Source: Candidatus Omnitrophota bacterium (GTDB lineage: Bacteria > Omnitrophota > Gorgyraeia > Duberdicusellales > 4484-171). Taken from it: a stretch of 7,241 nucleotides of DNA. The notes under the pieces were generated by a model. The model ran no database searches. It had not been told where the DNA came from and saw only the letters and a program-made list of their open reading frames with translations. Positions 3,879 through 7,241 of the stretch are shown here, piece by piece. A program made the translations under genes and the position numbers. Location: NCBI GenBank assembly GCA_028717025.1, contig JAQUOR010000084.1, forward strand, positions 1-7,241. The letters run 5' to 3'. Positions within the stretch are counted from its first letter, which is position 1. Every line of letters starts with the position of its first letter.

Positions 3879-6800
3879 TTGAGGAAAGTCAAAGAGTTTT
3901 CGTTTGCCAAAACTAAGAAAAGCTATCCGATACCTAATTTGCTCGAACACCAGATAGGTCCGTTTAAGGAATTTCTACAGATGGACGTGGTGCCTGAGAA
4001 ACGTAAAAAAATTGGGTTACAGGAGATCTTTGAAGAGGTCTTTCCCATAGAGAGTCCCGATAAGCAATACCGTTTGGAATTTATCTCGTATGGTTTAAGT
4101 CGGCCGCGCTACAGCGTTGAAGAATGTAAACGTCGTGCGCAGACGTATTCAGCGCCATTGCGCGTACGCCTTCGTTTGGTGGGGCCCGCAAGCGACGTCA
4201 AAGAACAGGAGATTTATTTAGGCGACATCCCTTTGATTACCGATGCCGCCTCTTTTATTATCAACGGCGACGAAAGGGTAGTCGTCAACCAGTTGCAGCG
4301 TTCTCCCGGCGTATTTTTCGAAGAAGAGATGCATGTTGTGGGCAAGCGCATTTATTTTGCGCGTGTTATTCCTTATCGCGGATACTGGATAGAATTTAGA
4401 ACAGACATCAACGATACTATTACCGCAATCATAGACCGCAGAAAAACGTTTCCTGCTACACAGATCTTACGCATTATGGGCTTATCGAGCAGTGAAGATA
4501 TTTATAAAGCTTTTTCCGATAAGCGATATCCGGAACTGGTCAATACCGTTAAAAAAGACGGTACTACCAACGGCGAAGAAGCGTATCTTGATTTTTATAA
4601 AAAGATGCGTCCCACGGAGCCTATCACGCTTGAAGCGGCAAAAGAAGTATTTAAAAGGATGTTTCTCGATTCCAAGCGCTATGACTTAGGAAGAGTGGGA
4701 AGGTACCTTATCAACAAGAAGCTGGGCATGGAATTGCCCTTGAGCAAACGCACCATCGATTTAGATACTTTAGTATCAATCGTCAAGCACCTTTTGAAAG
4801 TCAAAGCAGGCGAGAAAGAAATCGACGATATCGATCACTTGGGAAACCGCAGGGTCAAATTGATCGGCGAACTTATCCAGCATCAGGTACGTGTTGGTTT
4901 ATTGCGTGTCGAGCGTACGTTCTTAGAGCGTTGCTCGCTTATCTCGACTCACGATTTTTCCATCCAGCATTTGATCAATTCACGGGCTTTCTCAACGCAA
5001 GTGCAGGATTTTTTTGCCCGTTCACCCCTTTCTCAGTTTATGGACCAGACCAATCCCGTTGCCGAGATCACCCATAAACGTAGGCTTTCAGCCATGGGCC
5101 CCGGCGGTCTTTCACGGGAGAGGGCCGGTTTTGAAGTACGTGACGTTCATCCGACTCATTACGGAAGGGTGTGCCCCATAGAAACCCCGGAAGGCGCAAA
5201 CATCGGTTTACTATCATCGCTTACTTCGTATGTGCGTATCAATCCTCTCGGTTTTCTTATCGCGCCGTACCGCAAGGTGGAAAAGGGCGCTACACTGGAT
5301 AAGGTCGATTACTTAACCAGCGATGAAGAAGAAAATAAGCTTATTGCTCAGGTAAGTTTTAACATTGATGAAAACGGCAAGATACTCGATAAAGAGGTCT
5401 ATGCCCGTTATAAAGGTAAGTTTCCTAAGGTAAAGCCTTCGGAAGTCGAATACATGGATATTTCCTCGCAGCAGATTATTTCTATTTCTGCCGCGCTTAT
5501 CCCGTTCTTGGAGCACGATGACGCAAACAGGGCACTGATGGGTTCCAACATGCAACGCCAGGCAGTGCCTCTTTTGTTTCCGGAAGAACCCATCGTGGGA
5601 ACCGGGATGGAGGAAAAAGTTGTCCGTGAATGCGGTACGGTAGTGCTCAACAAAGAAGAAGGAACAGTCGATGAGGTCGATGCGGCACACATAAAAATCA
5701 GCAACTTTGTTTATAAGCTACGCAAGTTCGAGCGTTCCAATGCAGATACGTGTCTTAACCAAAGACCCATTGTTAAGAAGGGTCATGCCATTAAAAAAGG
5801 CGATACCATCTCGGATGGAATGGCTACACAGAACGGCGCGCTTGCTCTTGGCAGGAATCTTTTGGTTGCGTTTATGCCGTGGCGCGGTTACAACTTTGAA
5901 GATGCCATCGTCATTAACGAGCGTTTGGTAAAGGATGACGTTTTAACCTCCGTGCATATCGAGAAATTTGAGCTCGAGGCACGCGAAACGCGTCTTGGCA
6001 ATGAAGAAATAACTCGCGATATCCCTAATGTCAGCGAAGAAGTTTTAAAGAACCTCGATGAAAACGGCGTGGTGCGCATCGGCGCAGAAGTAATGCCGGA
6101 TGATATCCTGGTTGGTCGCGTCACTCCCAAGACCGAAAAAGAACTTTCTCCGGAAGAAAGGCTTTTGCGTGCGATTTTTGGCGAAAAAGCGGCAGACGTC
6201 AAAGATACCTCCCTTCGGGTTCCGCCGGGAGTCTATGGCGTTATTACCAATGTGGAAGTATTCCAGAGAAAAGACAGGGGACGGCGTTCCAGAAAAGAAA
6301 AAGGAGAGGAGCTTAAGAAGCTAAAAGATATAGAGAGATATTACGACGAAGAGCGCCAGTTACTTGAGCGCGAGAAAGCAAAACGGCTCGCTGCGATTTT
6401 AGGCAAAGACGAGGGTAAGATAAAAGCGTCCGATTACGAAGACCATGAGGATGCGCGTTCAATCGTGACTATTTACGATGAGCGGCTTCAGGATTTGGCA
6501 ATCGAACAGGAACTGGAAATAGCGAAGATTAAACGCGGCGATGAACTGCCTACGGGAGTATTAAAACGCATTGTGGTATTTGTGGCGATGAAGCGTAAAA
6601 TTTCCGCCGGCGATAAAATTTCCGGCCGCCACGGCAACAAAGGAGTCATTGCCAAGATTTTACCCGAGGAAGACATGCCGTTTTTAGAAGACGGTACGCC
6701 TGTCGATCTGGTGTTAAACCCCCTGGGTGTTCCTTCGAGAATGAACGTCGGCCAGCTGTTGGAAATGCATCTTGGCTGGGCTGCGAAAAAATTAGGAATG

Positions 6801-7241
6801 AAAGTATTTACTCCTGTGTTTGACGGCGCCAAAGAAGAAGATATCATACGGCTCCTGAAAGAAGCAGGCCTGCCGGAAGACGGAAAAGTAACGCTCCTTG
6901 ACGGTTATACCGGTAAACCTTTCGAACAGAAAGTCGGCGCCGGATTCATGTACATCATGAAGTTGATCCACATGGTGGATGATAAAATCCATGCGCGTGC
7001 AATAGGACCGTATTCACTCATTACGCAGCAGCCCTTAGGCGGCAAAGCGCAGTTCGGCGGCCAGCGTTTTGGTGAAATGGAAGTCTGGGCGCTCGAGGCG
7101 TACGGCGCGGCATTTACCCTGCAGGAGATGTTGACCGTCAAGAGTGATGACGTTGAAGGAAGAAACCGCATTTACGAGGCAATTGTGAGGGGTGAGCAGA
7201 AATTTCATCCATCCGTCCCGGAATCTTTTAACGTCCTGGTG
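3879..7241 (+). CDS. rpoB: DNA-directed RNA polymerase subunit beta, 3' end cut by the window
   Basis: The frame is open for 1121 codons from TTG 3879 to the window end. It stops at SFNVLV, so only about 15-100 C-terminal residues should be missing. RpoB forms one half of the polymerase active-site cleft. The rifampicin cluster is at about residues 380-406 (SQFMDQTNP, EITHKRRLS). PTHYGRVCPIETPEG is at 425-439. The conserved active-site lysines corresponding to E. coli K1065/K1073 are K913 and K921 in ISGRHGNKG. MNVGQLLEMHLGWA and GGKAQFGGQRFGEMEVWALE follow near the end. A charged coiled-coil region at about 800-887 matches the beta-i9 insertion position but is shorter than in E. coli. The large E. 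coli beta-i4 insertion is absent: the rifampicin cluster lies 127 residues earlier. Pro383 replaces the usual Gln (E. coli Q510). No frameshift was found. Confidence 0.98.
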   Translation, partial: MRKVKEFSFAKTKKSYPIPNLLEHQIGPFKEFLQMDVVPEKRKKIGLQEIFEEVFPIESPDKQYRLEFISYGLSRPRYSVEECKRRAQTYSAPLRVRLRLVGPASDVKEQEIYLGDIPLITDAASFIINGDERVVVNQLQRSPGVFFEEEMHVVGKRIYFARVIPYRGYWIEFRTDINDTITAIIDRRKTFPATQILRIMGLSSSEDIYKAFSDKRYPELVNTVKKDGTTNGEEAYLDFYKKMRPTEPITLEAAKEVFKRMFLDSKRYDLGRVGRYLINKKLGMELPLSKRTIDLDTLVSIVKHLLKVKAGEKEIDDIDHLGNRRVKLIGELIQHQVRVGLLRVERTFLERCSLISTHDFSIQHLINSRAFSTQVQDFFARSPLSQFMDQTNPVAEITHKRRLSAMGPGGLSRERAGFEVRDVHPTHYGRVCPIETPEGANIGLLSSLTSYVRINPLGFLIAPYRKVEKGATLDKVDYLTSDEEENKLIAQVSFNIDENGKILDKEVYARYKGKFPKVKPSEVEYMDISSQQIISISAALIPFLEHDDANRALMGSNMQRQAVPLLFPEEPIVGTGMEEKVVRECGTVVLNKEEGTVDEVDAAHIKISNFVYKLRKFERSNADTCLNQRPIVKKGHAIKKGDTISDGMATQNGALALGRNLLVAFMPWRGYNFEDAIVINERLVKDDVLTSVHIEKFELEARETRLGNEEITRDIPNVSEEVLKNLDENGVVRIGAEVMPDDILVGRVTPKTEKELSPEERLLRAIFGEKAADVKDTSLRVPPGVYGVITNVEVFQRKDRGRRSRKEKGEELKKLKDIERYYDEERQLLEREKAKRLAAILGKDEGKIKASDYEDHEDARSIVTIYDERLQDLAIEQELEIAKIKRGDELPTGVLKRIVVFVAMKRKISAGDKISGRHGNKGVIAKILPEEDMPFLEDGTPVDLVLNPLGVPSRMNVGQLLEMHLGWAAKKLGMKVFTPVFDGAKEEDIIRLLKEAGLPEDGKVTLLDGYTGKPFEQKVGAGFMYIMKLIHMVDDKIHARAIGPYSLITQQPLGGKAQFGGQRFGEMEVWALEAYGAAFTLQEMLTVKSDDVEGRNRIYEAIVRGEQKFHPSVPESFNVLV

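Noticed and set aside
4492..6324. Short + strand frames inside rpoB (for example 4492-4689, 5707-5931, 6100-6324)
   Set aside because: The rpoB frame is continuous and matches the beta subunit throughout these spans; the others are out-of-frame shadows.

Overview
This window is a bacterial transcription/translation operon in the conserved order tRNA-Thr, rpmG, tRNA-Trp, secE, nusG, rplK, rplA, rplJ, rplL, rpoB. Everything reads on the + strand. rpoB runs off the right edge with only its last residues missing. I see no genes on the - strand. The organism is a bacterium of moderate GC content. It uses Shine-Dalgarno (SD) sequences (a perfect TAAGGAGG before rpoB), neither tRNA encodes its CCA tail, and RpoB has a beta-i9-type coiled-coil insertion but lacks the large E. 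coli beta-i4 insertion. I lean to a Gram-negative lineage of the PVC/Omnitrophota kind, but that is a guess from overall impression, not something the window proves.

Layout. Positions 1-130 hold the tail of an upstream reading frame whose stop lies in the loop of a GC-rich hairpin. Its last residues and the hairpin resemble the right end of an IS200/IS605-type tnpB element, though a plain gene end plus terminator is possible. A good sigma70-type promoter (193-220) then starts the tRNA-Thr(GGT) transcript. In many bacteria tuf lies between tRNA-Thr and rpmG. Here it is absent and only 130 nt separate the two. rpmG, tRNA-Trp(CCA), secE and nusG follow. rplK-rplA and rplA-rplJ overlap by 4 nt (ATGA). 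rplL follows rplJ with a very strong SD, and rpoB starts at TTG after a perfect SD.

How the genes work together. The products are four proteins of the large ribosomal subunit's stalk region (L11, L1, L10, L7/L12), ribosomal protein L33, two tRNAs, the Sec translocon subunit SecE, the elongation/antitermination factor NusG and the RNA polymerase beta subunit. This is the usual growth-rate-controlled linkage of ribosome and RNA polymerase production.

Most interesting observations. (1) secE and nusG, which lack a well-placed SD of their own, are each preceded by a very short ORF (14 and 17 codons). Each short ORF has its own well-spaced SD, and each stop codon overlaps the next start as ATGA. 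They could be unannotated coupling or leader peptides. (2) The nusG-rplK and rplL-rpoB gaps both hold inverted arrays of roughly 10-nt units that end right at the downstream SD. (3) A possible tnpB/right-end relic borders the operon promoter. (4) tuf is missing from its usual slot, and rpmG is flanked by a 13-nt direct repeat. (5) RpoB carries Pro at the position of E. coli Gln510 in the rifampicin cluster.
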